Positions 1 to 6,707 of a stretch of 64,000 bases of DNA are shown here, piece after piece; position 1 is the first letter of the stretch; every line of letters begins with the position of its first letter. The notes below the pieces were generated by a model. It saw only the letters and a list, made by a program, of their open reading frames with translations, was not told where the DNA came from and ran no database searches. The stretch lies in the NCBI RefSeq assembly GCF_030811455.1, contig NZ_JAUSQU010000001.1, forward strand, positions 5,022,001 through 5,086,000, given 5' to 3'. Source of the stretch: Streptosporangium lutulentum. GTDB taxonomy: Bacteria > Actinomycetota > Actinomycetes > Streptosporangiales > Streptosporangiaceae. Both the position numbers and the translations under genes were made by a program.

Positions 1-741
1 ACCCCAGAGCTGCTCGACATAGACGATGTCCGATAGATCGGACTCGAGAAATCGCAAGATGCTGAACGCACCACCCTCGGCCGCGTGCATGCCGGACCGA
101 AAGGGCATCACCTGAAGGGTGATGTTGGGCAGCGTGGACACTTCCAGCAGGTGCTGAATCTGCTCACGCATGATCTCCCTACCTCCGATGGGACGCTTCA
201 GGGCCGCCTCGTCGATGACCGCCCACAGCCGCGGGCCGTCCTTCTTCGTCAGGCGATCCTGCCGTTGCATACGCATATGCACACGACGCTCGATCTCCGC
301 CTCGGGCACGTCCGGGTGGCCCAGCCGGATCACGGTGCGCGCGTAGGCGGACGTCTGCAACAGGCCGGGAATGAACTGCACCTCATAGGTGCGGATCACG
401 CTCGTCGCCTCCTCCAGCCCCACGTAGGTGGTGAACCAGTTCGGCAACAGGTCACCGTACTTGTGCCACCAGCCGGGGGTGTTCGCCTCGCGGACCATCT
501 CCAGCAGGCCGCGCCGTTCCGCGTCGTCGAGCACGCCGTACAGGGTGAGCAGGTCTTCCACGTCTCGCGTCTTGAAACCGACACGGCCGAGCTCCATCCG
601 GCTGATCTTGGACTCGGAGGCGCGGATGTGGAATCCGGCCACCTCACGAGTGAGATCCTTCTCCTCACGCAGGCGGCGCAGACTCGCGCCGAGCATGATG
701 CGCCGAACGGTGGAACCGGTACCGGGCGGATCCATGGACAC
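1..741 (-). CDS. XRE-family regulator with DUF5753 (3' end cut by window)
   Basis: The minus-strand frame is open from the window edge to a GTG at 741. A GGAG tract 6 nt upstream favours this GTG; an ATG follows two codons later. Residues about 15-70 form a helix-turn-helix (IMLGASLRRLREEKDLTRE, then SKISRMELGR). Residues from about 90 on match DUF5753 (GWWHKYGDLLPNW, FIPGLLQTSAYAR). At least 247 residues are present; such proteins usually run to about 280, so only a short C-terminal tail is missing. This family is abundant in Streptomyces-like actinomycetes and is commonly found next to an anti-sigma-type ATPase, as here with the divergent gene at 918. The pair is thought to tune developmental or antibiotic gene expression, but the target is unknown. 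Confidence 0.9.
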   Translation of the reverse strand, partial: MSMDPPGTGSTVRRIMLGASLRRLREEKDLTREVAGFHIRASESKISRMELGRVGFKTRDVEDLLTLYGVLDDAERRGLLEMVREANTPGWWHKYGDLLPNWFTTYVGLEEATSVIRTYEVQFIPGLLQTSAYARTVIRLGHPDVPEAEIERRVHMRMQRQDRLTKKDGPRLWAVIDEAALKRPIGGREIMREQIQHLLEVSTLPNITLQVMPFRSGMHAAEGGAFSILRFLESDLSDIVYVEQLWG

Positions 742-917
742 GTGGTGCTCCTCGCTCGCTTTCCTGATCGACAGTCTGTCACTTTGCGGCACAAGGTTAG
801 CGAGCCGCGAACAAGATCCCCTTTCATTACGAATTGTCGAACTAGTCGGTAACCGTAGCGGTTGCACAGACCTTATGCACGTGCATTCGCCCTTGCACCT
901 GCACGGGAGTTTGCACC

Positions 918-1460
918 ATGATTGCGGCTGTGCAGTCCGCCCAAACCGCGCCCCCTCGATCGTCAACCTCATGGACAGCGCTCGACTGGTGGCCCCCAGT
1001 CGGGTGGTGGCCTGAGGCGGCGCGTGACCTTGTCTCCGGGTCCTCCGCCACGGCAAGCGCCACGTTCGTGCTCCCGCCACACGCCGAGTCCGTCCACTCC
1101 GCCCGCAGCTTCGCGACGGGCACGCTCACCGGCTGGAAGCTCGACGAGCTGAGCGACAACATGGAGCTGGTCGTCTCCGAGCTGGCCACCAACGCCTTCA
1201 GGCACGGCCTGCGACTGGCCGAGTCGCGTGCCAGAGAGCCGATCAGGCTCTCCCTGATCCGCAGGAACGGTCTGGTCGCCTGCACGCTCAACGACCCCGG
1301 GGCCGGTTTCCCCGCGCTGCGCGACCCGGCGCCCCTCGACATCGGCGGACTCGGACTGCACATCGTCGAGTCGCTGAGCCTCCGCTGGGGCTGGGCACCG
1401 CTGGCGCCGTACGGCAAGATCGTATGGGCGGTCCTGCGACCCGACCTTCCCGAGGAGTAG
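918..1460 (+). CDS. RsbW-like ATP-binding protein (HATPase_c)
   Basis: A 180-residue GHKL-fold ATPase of the anti-sigma regulatory factor type. The N box is ELVVSELATNAFRHG (83-97), the G1 box NDPGAGF (125-131) and the G2 box GGLGLHIVE (143-151). A GGAG tract lies 7 nt before the ATG. It stands alone without a sigma factor, head-to-head with the DUF5753 regulator. That is a recurrent actinobacterial pair of unresolved function. Kinase activity on an anti-sigma antagonist is known for the wider family and is only inferred here. Confidence 0.9.
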   Translation: MIAAVQSAQTAPPRSSTSWTALDWWPPVGWWPEAARDLVSGSSATASATFVLPPHAESVHSARSFATGTLTGWKLDELSDNMELVVSELATNAFRHGLRLAESRAREPIRLSLIRRNGLVACTLNDPGAGFPALRDPAPLDIGGLGLHIVESLSLRWGWAPLAPYGKIVWAVLRPDLPEE

Positions 1461-1540
1461 GGCCCTCGACAACGTCCGGTCTCGACCTCCGCAACCGAAC
1501 CTTTCCCGAACGGCGCCGCCTCTTCCCCTCATCTGGCGCC

Positions 1541-1589
1541 GATCGGTCCCGGGACCCGCCACCCCTCCCCGGCGGTCCCGGGACCGATC
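1541..1589 (+). terminator. strong stem-loop after the ATPase gene
   Basis: Arms 1541-1560 and 1571-1589 pair over 16 bp (core GGTCCCGGGACC) plus three more pairs beyond a one-base bulge, with a 10-nt C-rich loop. It lies 80 nt past the stop at 1460. There is no U tract, as is usual for actinobacterial terminators. Confidence 0.6.
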
Positions 1590-1721
1590 AGAAGCGGGCC
1601 GGCGATGTGGTAACGCATTGCATTCTGCGCGGTGCATGCCGTCGGAGATGCCCTCTGCATTACCGTGGATGCTTACGGCTCACGGAGAGTCCCCGCGCGA
1701 GATTCCTGAAAGAGCTACGAG

Positions 1722-4118
1722 ATGGACGATCACCTGCTCGGATGGTTGAAAACCCTCGACGAAGAACGGCTCGCCCGAGTTCTGGCCAACCGGCTGGACG
1801 CCCTCGCCCCACCGTGGCCGCGCCGTCTGGACACCCTGGCGCAGCGGCTGGGCAACGGTTTCGCGGTGATGGAGGTCATGCGCGGGCTGCCGCTGCCGTC
1901 CCTGGAGGTGGCGCAGGCGTCACTGGCCCTCGGCGACCGGGTCTCCCCCCGGGAGGTCGCCCGGTTCATGGGCGTGCCGGAGGCCGAGGTGACGCCGTGG
2001 CTCGACCAGCTGTTCGACCACGCCCTCGCCTGGCCGGACGACGAAGGACGGATCCGCGTGGCCGGCGGGGTCGCCCGCTGGTGGACGGCCCCCTGCGGGC
2101 TCGGCGAGCCGCTCACCCACTACCTGAACTCCTGGACCGTCAGCGCCGACGCCCTGCGCGGGCTCGCCCGGACGCTCGGCCTGCCGAACGGCCCCAAACG
2201 CCGCACGATCGCCAGGGTCGCCGAGATCCTCTCCGACCCCGAGCAGGTGACCGCCCTGGTGGAGCGGGCCCCTGAGGGCACGAGGCGGCTCCTGGAGGAG
2301 TTCGCCTGGGACGGCCCGGTCCGCACCGTCGACGGCGGCAGGTTCGTCGTTCCCGGCGCCCCCGAGAAGTGGGCCGCCGACCACGGGCTGATCTTCCGCC
2401 CGAGCTGGAACGTGGCCGAGATGCCCCGGGAGGTGTCCCTCGCGCTGCGCGGCCCCGACTACCACCCGCCCTTCACCCCCGGCCCGCCCGACCTCGGCAC
2501 GATCCCGGTGGATCCCGAGGCCGTGGACCACCTGATGACGCTGGCCGCCCCGCACGTGGTCGAGCGCTGCGCCGCGATGCTGGAGAACACCGCCAAGGTC
2601 CCGCTGCCTCTGCTCAAGGCGGGAGGGGTGGGCGTGCGCGAGGTCCGGCGGGTGGCCAAGGACACCGGCTGCGACGAGGACGAGACCCGGCTGCTGCTGG
2701 AGATCTGCGCGGTGGCCCGGCTGCTGGCCTGGGACGACTCGGCCGGCGGCCTGGTGCCCACCGAGAAGTTCGACCGCTGGCGGCTGGACGACGCGTCCGC
2801 CAGGCTCCGGGTGCTGCTGTCGGCGTGGTGGCGCATGGAACGCTCGTCGCTCCGCAGGACCGACGGCAAGTACGGCACCGTCCTGGGCGACGACCCGGCG
2901 GGAGCGGCGGTCGCCCGGGCGAGGCGGGCCGTGCTCGCCGTACTGGCCCGGCTGCCCGCCAACACGGCCTGCACCGACCGGGCGGGCCTGGCCGGCGCCG
3001 CGCACTGGCACGCCCCCCTGCTCGACCAGTCGCTGCTGGCCGAGTGCGCCCCCGCCGTGCTCGAGGAGGCCCGGATGCTCGGGCTGGTCGCCCTCGACAC
3101 GATCACCGACCTCGGCCGCGCGCTGGCCGGCCTGGACGCCGCCGCCGGCGACGAGACCGACGACTCCACCCCGCTCGTGGAGAACGACCCCGCGCTGATG
3201 GAGTGCTCGATCCGGGCGCTGGCCAGCGTACGGCGGAGCGCGCTGTTCGGCGCCGACCTCACCGCCGTGGTGACCGGGCCGCCCGCCGGCGAACTCGCCG
3301 AGCTGCTGGACCGGGCCGCCGAGCGCGAATCCCGCGGCGCGGCCTCGGTGTGGCGGTTCACCCCGGCGAGCGTGCGCCGCGCCATGGACGCCGGGCACAC
3401 CGCCGACAGCCTGCTGGCGGACCTCGCCGAGGTGGGCGCGGTGCCGCAGCCGCTCGACTATCTGGTGCGCGACGTGGCCAGACGGCACGGCGAGGTCACC
3501 GTGACCACGGTCGCCTGCATCGTGCAGGCCTCCGACCCGGTGCTGCTGTCCGAGATCGCCGGGCACCGGCGGCTGGCCAGGCTGGGCCTGCGGCTGCTGG
3601 CGCCGACCGTGCTGGCCAGCGCGATGCCCGCCGACAAGACCCTCGCCGCGCTCAGGGAGAACGGCTACGCCCCGGTGCCGATCGCGGACACCGGGGAGAT
3701 CACCATCCGCCGCGCCCGGATCGAGGAGCCCCAGAACGGGCGGCTGATCCTGCTACCGGGAGGCCGGGTGGCCGAACTGGAGCAGCCGCCGCACCTGATG
3801 GTCGAGCCGCCGCCGGACCCGCGAGAGCACGCCAGCCGCCTGCTCACCTCCGAGCACGACGCCACCCAGCAGAACGGCAGGACCTGGGCGGTCATCGGCC
3901 GTATGGCCTCCCGGCTGCCGACCGCCCAGCAGTCCCTGCTCGGCTTCGTGGTCGACCGCGGCGTGCGGGCCGCGATCACGCTGGCCGACGGCCTGACCGC
4001 CACCATCAGCCACGGCGAGCTGCGCAGCGGCGTGCTCGACGCGTGGTGCGAGGAGGCCGGAGACTACCTGGAGTTCCCGCTGGCCGACATCGTCGAGGTC
4101 CGCGGCACCTACGCCTGA
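1722..4118 (+). CDS. helicase-associated (Helicase_C_3/XPB-like) protein
   Basis: A 798-residue protein of the actinobacterial family annotated as helicase conserved C-terminal domain. The recognisable block is at about 500-620: DLTAVVTGPPAGELAELLD, then RGAASVWRFTPASVRRAMDAG and PQPLDYLVRDVARRHGEV. There is no Walker A motif, so it is not itself a helicase. The M. tuberculosis relative Rv0862c sits beside the XPB-type helicase Rv0861c. No such helicase lies next to the gene here, and the next gene is a convergent MFS transporter only 4 nt away. A role as helicase partner or DNA-binding protein is inferred from that relationship. The ATG at 1722 gives the full-length family N-terminus. Confidence 0.85.
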   Translation: MDDHLLGWLKTLDEERLARVLANRLDALAPPWPRRLDTLAQRLGNGFAVMEVMRGLPLPSLEVAQASLALGDRVSPREVARFMGVPEAEVTPWLDQLFDHALAWPDDEGRIRVAGGVARWWTAPCGLGEPLTHYLNSWTVSADALRGLARTLGLPNGPKRRTIARVAEILSDPEQVTALVERAPEGTRRLLEEFAWDGPVRTVDGGRFVVPGAPEKWAADHGLIFRPSWNVAEMPREVSLALRGPDYHPPFTPGPPDLGTIPVDPEAVDHLMTLAAPHVVERCAAMLENTAKVPLPLLKAGGVGVREVRRVAKDTGCDEDETRLLLEICAVARLLAWDDSAGGLVPTEKFDRWRLDDASARLRVLLSAWWRMERSSLRRTDGKYGTVLGDDPAGAAVARARRAVLAVLARLPANTACTDRAGLAGAAHWHAPLLDQSLLAECAPAVLEEARMLGLVALDTITDLGRALAGLDAAAGDETDDSTPLVENDPALMECSIRALASVRRSALFGADLTAVVTGPPAGELAELLDRAAERESRGAASVWRFTPASVRRAMDAGHTADSLLADLAEVGAVPQPLDYLVRDVARRHGEVTVTTVACIVQASDPVLLSEIAGHRRLARLGLRLLAPTVLASAMPADKTLAALRENGYAPVPIADTGEITIRRARIEEPQNGRLILLPGGRVAELEQPPHLMVEPPPDPREHASRLLTSEHDATQQNGRTWAVIGRMASRLPTAQQSLLGFVVDRGVRAAITLADGLTATISHGELRSGVLDAWCEEAGDYLEFPLADIVEVRGTYA

Positions 4119-4122
4119 CGTC

Positions 4123-5385
4123 TCAGCGGAGGCTCTCGCTGCTCGACGGGGAAACCTCCGGGGAGCCGGCGCCCTGACGGGCACGATGCCAGCTCACCGC
4201 CGCGAGGACCCCCATCAGGCTGCCAGCCACTCCCGCGAGCACGAGTGTCAGGGAGACGCCGACGTGGTCGGCGAGCACCCCTCCGAGGATCATGCCCGCT
4301 CCCTGCACCGCCACGAGTACCGATGACGCCAGACCCAGCACCTGACCTCGCCGCTCGCGTGGCGCGATCCTGACGAACTCGGCGTTGGCGGTCACCTGGT
4401 AGGCGCTCAGCACACCCACGAGGGTCCACAGGATCAGCGACGGGACAAAGCCCGGGAACAGCGCGGAGAAGACGAGGGGGACGCTGGAGGCGATGGCGAG
4501 CGGTCCCATCGACCGCAGCCTCAGGTCGGGGGGAACGAACCGGGTGATCAGGAAGACCCCCACCACATTGCCCACCGGCATGACGGCCATGAGCAGTCCG
4601 ACCTCCGCGGTGCCCAACCCCAGCTCCGCGGCGTACGGCGCGGCCAGGACCTCGGGAACCACGTAGAACCCGGCGAGCAGTGCGAGCGCGAGCAGGCTCC
4701 GCAGCCGAGGGCTGCCCAGGATGAGCCGAGCCCCTCCGTCCGGATCCCTGAACCGGGGCCACCACCTGTCCCCGGGTTCCGTGAGACGCGCGGCAGGACT
4801 GTGGGGCAGGCCCCATCTGATGATCAGCGCCATCAGCGCGAAGGCGACGGCGTTGAGGAACAGGGTGCCGCTCGTCCCGATGGCGCCCACCAGCACGCCC
4901 CCGGCGGCGAACGCGACAAGGCTGACGATCTGACCCGTGAGGACGATGGCGGCCAGACCCGTCGAGTAGGCCTCGCCGGTCAGCATGTCCGGAAGCAGCG
5001 CCATCTGCGCCGCCTTGGCGGGCGACTCGATCATCTGGACGACGAACACCAGAACGCAGAGGATCCACAGCGGTATCCCCGGAATCGCGATCAGCGCGAC
5101 GAGACCCGCGCGCGAGAGGGCGCACACGACCAGCAGTTCACGACGTGGATACCGATCGGCCAGCCCTCCCAGAAACGACCCCCCGATGATGGCCGGCAGC
5201 AGGGTCAGCGCGTAGACCAGGGCCGTGACGGCGGGTGACCCCGTCCGCTGATAGGCGAGCACGGCCAAGGCGACCCGCGCGAGCTGGGTCCCACCTCGCG
5301 ACAACACCACGGCGAACCACAGCGCCCGGAATTCGGCCACACGGAAAACCTCGCCATACGTCCCCGGACGAGTTTCGCCGGCCAT
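4123..5385 (-). CDS. MFS transporter (EntS/MFS_3-type exporter)
   Basis: A 420-residue membrane protein with about 12 hydrophobic segments. The loop 2-3 signature is GGLADRYPRRELL, typical of MFS exporters such as EntS and macrolide-efflux-like MFS_3 proteins. The frame extends 37 codons further upstream, but the ATG at 5385 has an AGGAA tract 4 nt away and begins the usual N-terminus (MAGETRPGTYGEVFRVAEFR). Its 5' leader is remarkable: a 12-bp stem-loop ends 22 nt before the start codon, an inverted repeat lies further upstream, and then comes the micro-ORF array. Export of a drug or siderophore is inferred from the family; the substrate is unknown. Confidence 0.88.
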   Translation of the reverse strand: MAGETRPGTYGEVFRVAEFRALWFAVVLSRGGTQLARVALAVLAYQRTGSPAVTALVYALTLLPAIIGGSFLGGLADRYPRRELLVVCALSRAGLVALIAIPGIPLWILCVLVFVVQMIESPAKAAQMALLPDMLTGEAYSTGLAAIVLTGQIVSLVAFAAGGVLVGAIGTSGTLFLNAVAFALMALIIRWGLPHSPAARLTEPGDRWWPRFRDPDGGARLILGSPRLRSLLALALLAGFYVVPEVLAAPYAAELGLGTAEVGLLMAVMPVGNVVGVFLITRFVPPDLRLRSMGPLAIASSVPLVFSALFPGFVPSLILWTLVGVLSAYQVTANAEFVRIAPRERRGQVLGLASSVLVAVQGAGMILGGVLADHVGVSLTLVLAGVAGSLMGVLAAVSWHRARQGAGSPEVSPSSSESLR

Positions 5386-5407
5386 TCGTTTCCTTCCGAA
5401 TTCACAG

Positions 5408-5444
5408 GGGTCGGTGGCGCACGCCAAGCGCACGCCACCGACCC
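5408..5444 (-). promoter_or_regulatory. attenuator-like stem-loop in the MFS leader
   Basis: Perfect 12-bp arms at 5408-5419 and 5433-5444 (GGGTCGGTGGCG and its complement) enclose a 13-nt loop. In the MFS direction the stem is followed by about 20 nt and then the ribosome binding site and ATG at 5385. The only long upstream frame reading into it stops at 5457, 12 nt before the stem. A transcriptional or translational attenuator is a reasonable reading; no U tract is present. Confidence 0.5.
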
Positions 5445-5471
5445 TTTGAACGACTGTCACTCCTCGCCGGA

Positions 5472-5498
5472 TTTTGTCGACTCCCGTAGGCGACAAAA
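5472..5498. promoter_or_regulatory. 8-bp inverted repeat, operator-like
   Basis: TTTTGTCG (5472-5479) and CGACAAAA (5491-5498) form a perfect inverted repeat with an 11-nt spacer, an A/T-rich island in GC-rich DNA. It lies between the micro-ORF array and the MFS leader stem-loop. The spacing suits a dimeric repressor, but no cognate regulator can be named. Confidence 0.4.
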
Positions 5499-5622
5499 CG
5501 TATCCACGACAAGGAGGTTGATGTCATGAGCGACTAATCTCCGGTCGAGATCCAGGGGATTATGCGTGAACACCCTTCTCGACCTGATGGCGCGAGCCGC
5601 GCCTCCGGCGGAACACCGGAAC

Positions 5623-5655
5623 CTAGTACCATTCGATCGATCGATGGTTACGCAT
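5623..5655 (-). CDS. array micro-ORF, unit 9 (10 aa)
   Basis: MRNHRSIEWY, stop TAG at codon 11. GGGAGG lies 6 nt before the ATG. It follows unit 8 by only 71 nt. The next unit (codon 1 at 5567) begins with ACG and lacks the in-frame stop. Confidence 0.4.
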   Translation of the reverse strand: MRNHRSIEWY

Positions 5656-5693
5656 GGAAGACCTCCCTCCTCGACTCGAGGGAACACCGAAAT

Positions 5694-5726
5694 CTAGCCC
5701 CACTCGAATCCCCCGCGAACGCGCAT
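5694..5726 (-). CDS. array micro-ORF, unit 8 (10 aa)
   Basis: MRVRGGFEWG, stop TAG at codon 11. An ideal AAGGAGG ribosome binding site lies 6 nt before the ATG, the best in the array. Confidence 0.45.
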   Translation of the reverse strand: MRVRGGFEWG

Positions 5727-5780
5727 GAGACACCTCCTTCCCCACGTCGACCGAACGAACGTCTCCGCGAGCCAACGCGG

Positions 5781-5813
5781 CTAGTCCCAGGTCCAACCTC
5801 GGCGAACGCTCAT
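5781..5813 (-). CDS. array micro-ORF, unit 7 (10 aa)
   Basis: MSVRRGWTWD, stop TAG at codon 11. GAGGGGG lies 6 nt before the ATG. The stop is followed by a CCGCG/CGCGG hairpin whose loop differs from unit 6 while the stem is kept. Confidence 0.45.
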   Translation of the reverse strand: MSVRRGWTWD

Positions 5814-5868
5814 AAGGCACCCCCTCTCCCACTTCGATCGCATGAACGTCTCCGCGAAACACCGCGGC

Positions 5869-5901
5869 CTAAGTCCAGTCGAATCCTCGGCGAACGCGCA
5901 T
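5869..5901 (-). CDS. array micro-ORF, unit 6 (10 aa)
   Basis: MRVRRGFDWT, stop TAG at codon 11. AGGGGG lies 6 nt before the ATG. A perfect CCGCG/CGCGG hairpin begins just after the stop. Confidence 0.45.
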   Translation of the reverse strand: MRVRRGFDWT

Positions 5902-5957
5902 GGAAAACCCCCTCTCCCACTCCGACCACACGGATACCCACCGCGAAACACCACGGC

Positions 5958-5990
5958 CTAAGCCCAGTCGAATCCTCGGCCAACGCGCAT
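5958..5990 (-). CDS. array micro-ORF, unit 5 (10 aa)
   Basis: MRVGRGFDWA, stop TAG at codon 11. AGGGGG lies 6 nt before the ATG. It differs from unit 4 by Phe/Tyr at position 7. Confidence 0.45.
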   Translation of the reverse strand: MRVGRGFDWA

Positions 5991-6046
5991 GAGAAACCCC
6001 CTCTCCCACTCCGACCACACGGATACCCACCGCGAAACACCACGGC

Positions 6047-6079
6047 CTAAGCCCAGTCGTACCCTCGGCCAACGCGCAT
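6047..6079 (-). CDS. array micro-ORF, unit 4 (10 aa)
   Basis: MRVGRGYDWA, stop TAG at codon 11. AGGGGG lies 6 nt before the ATG. Its spacer is almost identical to that of unit 5. Confidence 0.45.
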   Translation of the reverse strand: MRVGRGYDWA

Positions 6080-6135
6080 GAGAAACCCCCTCTCCCACTC
6101 CGACCACATGGACACCCACCGCGAAACGCCGCGGC

Positions 6136-6168
6136 CTAATTCCAGCCGTAACTTGAGCAGTTGGGTAT
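6136..6168 (-). pseudogene. array micro-ORF, unit 3, start codon changed to ATA
   Basis: The frame aligns with its neighbours (xPNCSSYGWN, stop TAG at codon 11, TGG at codon 9) and has a GGGAGG tract 6 nt upstream, but codon 1 is ATA. It may be inactive. Confidence 0.35.
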
Positions 6169-6225
6169 GAGACACCTCCCCGTCACACCGAGGACGCGAA
6201 CCGCATCCCGTAAAACGCCCCGTGC

Positions 6226-6258
6226 TCAGCCCCGATCCCAAGCCGAGAAGTCGTTCAT
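6226..6258 (-). CDS. array micro-ORF, unit 2 (10 aa)
   Basis: ATG to TGA, 11 codons: MNDFSAWDRG. A GGGG tract precedes the ATG. Trp is at position 7 and codon 9 is CGG. This is the most divergent unit that keeps an intact start and stop. Confidence 0.35.
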   Translation of the reverse strand: MNDFSAWDRG

Positions 6259-6657
6259 GAGAGACCCCATCTCAATCCGACGACACGAACATACCTCTGG
6301 TGGAATATCGTGGTCTAGACCCATAGGAAATTTCAATGGTCACGCCCAGGGCACCTTCCCATTCGGCTCTACGACGCGAAATCCATCTCCGGCGGAATCC
6401 AATGTTCGCCCGGTCCGCGCCTAACTTTCCGCGTCAAAATCTATGACAGGCGGCAAGGCGCGCCGGGGCCTCCGGGGTCGCGCGCCTCTCTTACCCGAGG
6501 CCGCGCGTCAAGCACGAGGTGAGAACGGTCAACGGCATTCGGCGACCGGTCCGGGCCGCCGAGGTGAGCCGAACACGTCCGTAATTCAAACGCCCACCGT
6601 CATCGACGTTCGCGCATCGTGGAGCGGCGGTTTCCCGCGCGCTCCGCGAACGCGAAC

Positions 6658-6690
6658 ACGGCCCCACGATCGATTCGATCGTGGGGCCGT
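6658..6690 (-). terminator. 16-bp stem-loop after the M20 peptidase gene
   Basis: Perfect arms 6658-6673 and 6675-6690 (core GGCCCCACGATCGA) lie 18 nt past the stop of the gene ending at 6708. It probably also insulates that gene from the repeat array. Confidence 0.7.
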
Positions 6691-6707
6691 ACGCCTTGCC
6701 CGGGTGT

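Larger units (their letters stand above)
5535..6362 (-). repeat. ten-unit ~89-nt tandem array of RBS plus micro-ORF modules
   Basis: Ten degenerate units are arranged head to tail. Measured at codon 1 of each micro-ORF (minus strand) the units begin at 6347, 6258, 6168, 6079, 5990, 5901, 5813, 5726, 5655 and 5567, that is steps of 89, 90, 89, 89, 89, 88, 87, 71 and 88 nt. Each has a purine-rich Shine-Dalgarno-like tract (for example AGGGGG, AAGGAGG), usually a 6-nt spacer, and a frame closed by a stop at codon 11 in nine of ten. Codon 9 is TGG in eight units and CGG in two. After the stop several units carry a CCGCG-loop-CGCGG hairpin. Central units are nearly identical and outer ones decay. 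The flank 6363-6657 shows nothing recognisable. Confidence 0.9.

Noticed and set aside
2369..4177. 602-codon plus-strand frame
   Set aside because: Another frame of the helicase-associated gene, Arg/Pro-rich and without domains.
5511..5537. AAGGAGG followed by a three-codon ATG-AGC-GAC-TAA frame on the plus strand
   Set aside because: Attractive ribosome binding site, but it points away from the MFS gene, and three codons give no evidence of function; it overlaps the decayed last array unit.
5562..6050. 162-codon plus-strand frame across the repeat array
   Set aside because: It drifts through different phases of an 89-nt repeat, has no ribosome binding site, and repeats do not keep one frame.
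5535..6362. CRISPR array
   Set aside because: Units are imperfect over their whole length, about 89 nt, with no alternation of constant repeats and unique spacers, and no cas genes are near.
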